Source: Tetraselmis striata
Lineage: Eukaryota; Chlorophyta; Chlorodendrophyceae; Chlorodendrales; Chlorodendraceae
DNA length: 64,000 bases
NCBI GenBank assembly: GCA_006384855.1
Contig: VCJN01001741.1
Location: 62,001 to 126,000, forward strand
Direction: 5' to 3'
Below the pieces are notes generated by a model. It was not told the DNA's origin. It did not search any database and worked only from the letters and a program-made list of their open reading frames with translations. The position numbers were made by a program, and so were the translations under genes. This document shows, one piece after another, positions 63,814 through 64,000 of this stretch; positions within the stretch are counted from its first letter, which is position 1, and the number at the start of each line of letters is the position of its first letter.

Positions 63814-64000
63814 GTGAGCGGCGGCATACCCCCCCCCCCCCCCCCCCCCAACCAATCCACCCCCCACCCCCTTCCCGCCTCCTCCTTCCCTAACCGAAGT
63901 GCCCCGTACTGTGCATATCACTGTGCAGAAGTGTGTTCATCATTTGTCAAAGATCAAGATTGAATGCATCACACTCATCAACATCGGAGCGTTATGTTGA

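Noticed and set aside
1..64000. Prokaryotic defence system, CRISPR array or phage genes
   Set aside because: Spliced genes, DIRS/copia/LINE-type elements and TGTAA signals show nuclear eukaryotic DNA; the tandem arrays here do not have CRISPR-like repeat/spacer structure.

Overview
The window looks like nuclear DNA of a green alga (Viridiplantae), possibly a prasinophyte-like or core chlorophyte lineage; I cannot name the species. Reasons: GC-rich intron-bearing genes with GT-AG and some GC-AG introns; a plant-type fusion protein (beta-hydroxyacid dehydrogenase + four-carbon sugar-acid kinase + class II aldolase); a FAX/TMEM14-type protein with a Gly-rich linker; TGTAA hexamer-type polyadenylation motifs after several stops; a scrap of CCCTAAAA telomere-type repeat; and DIRS-type retroelements with split direct repeats like those known from volvocine algae. 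There are no bacterial operons, rRNA or CRISPR. Homopolymer C (or G) runs of 15-46 nt are scattered throughout, mostly in introns.

Layout. 1-7.6 kb is a graveyard of tandem arrays and two pieces of a tyrosine-recombinase (YR) element. 7.6-13 kb carries three host genes: a TLC-domain membrane protein (+), a FAX/TMEM14-like protein (-) and a Cys-rich eight-repeat protein (+). 14.3-16 kb is a 1.6-kb non-autonomous LTR element (TRIM-like). 16.8-24.9 kb is a full-length but decayed Ty1/copia element (-) with LTRs and a 5-bp target duplication, split by a 2.2-kb RT-less LINE-like insertion. 25.0-30.0 kb is a DIRS-type element (-) with A1-B1-A2-B2 split repeats. 30.7-33.2 kb is a mitochondrial carrier gene (+, 8 exons). 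33.2-37.6 kb is mostly unassigned repeat-rich DNA. 37.65-43.0 kb is another decayed DIRS-type element (+), its recombinase cut by a second RT-less LINE-like element at 40.1-42.7 kb. 44.9-46.2 kb is a HIT-family gene (+), convergent with the 24-exon, 1069-residue fusion gene on the minus strand (46.2-56.5 kb). 56.8-60.0 kb is a compact element encoding only a gag-like protein and a tyrosine recombinase, again bounded by split direct repeats. 60.9 kb to the right edge holds the 5' part of a biotin-dependent carboxylase alpha subunit, most like methylcrotonyl-CoA carboxylase.

The exon models of the host genes were built by hand from splice consensus, phase and family conservation; for the carrier, HIT, FAX-like, Cys-rich, fusion and carboxylase genes every junction keeps the reading frame and the summed coding length is a multiple of three. 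The host genes do not form a pathway cluster. The most notable items are the RT-less YR element with split repeats, the TRIM element and copia element sharing an anticodon-arm-like primer site, two RT-less LINE-like insertions with 12-13 bp target duplications, the alternating Cys-repeat protein, and the tendency of poly-C runs to sit directly behind 5' splice sites.
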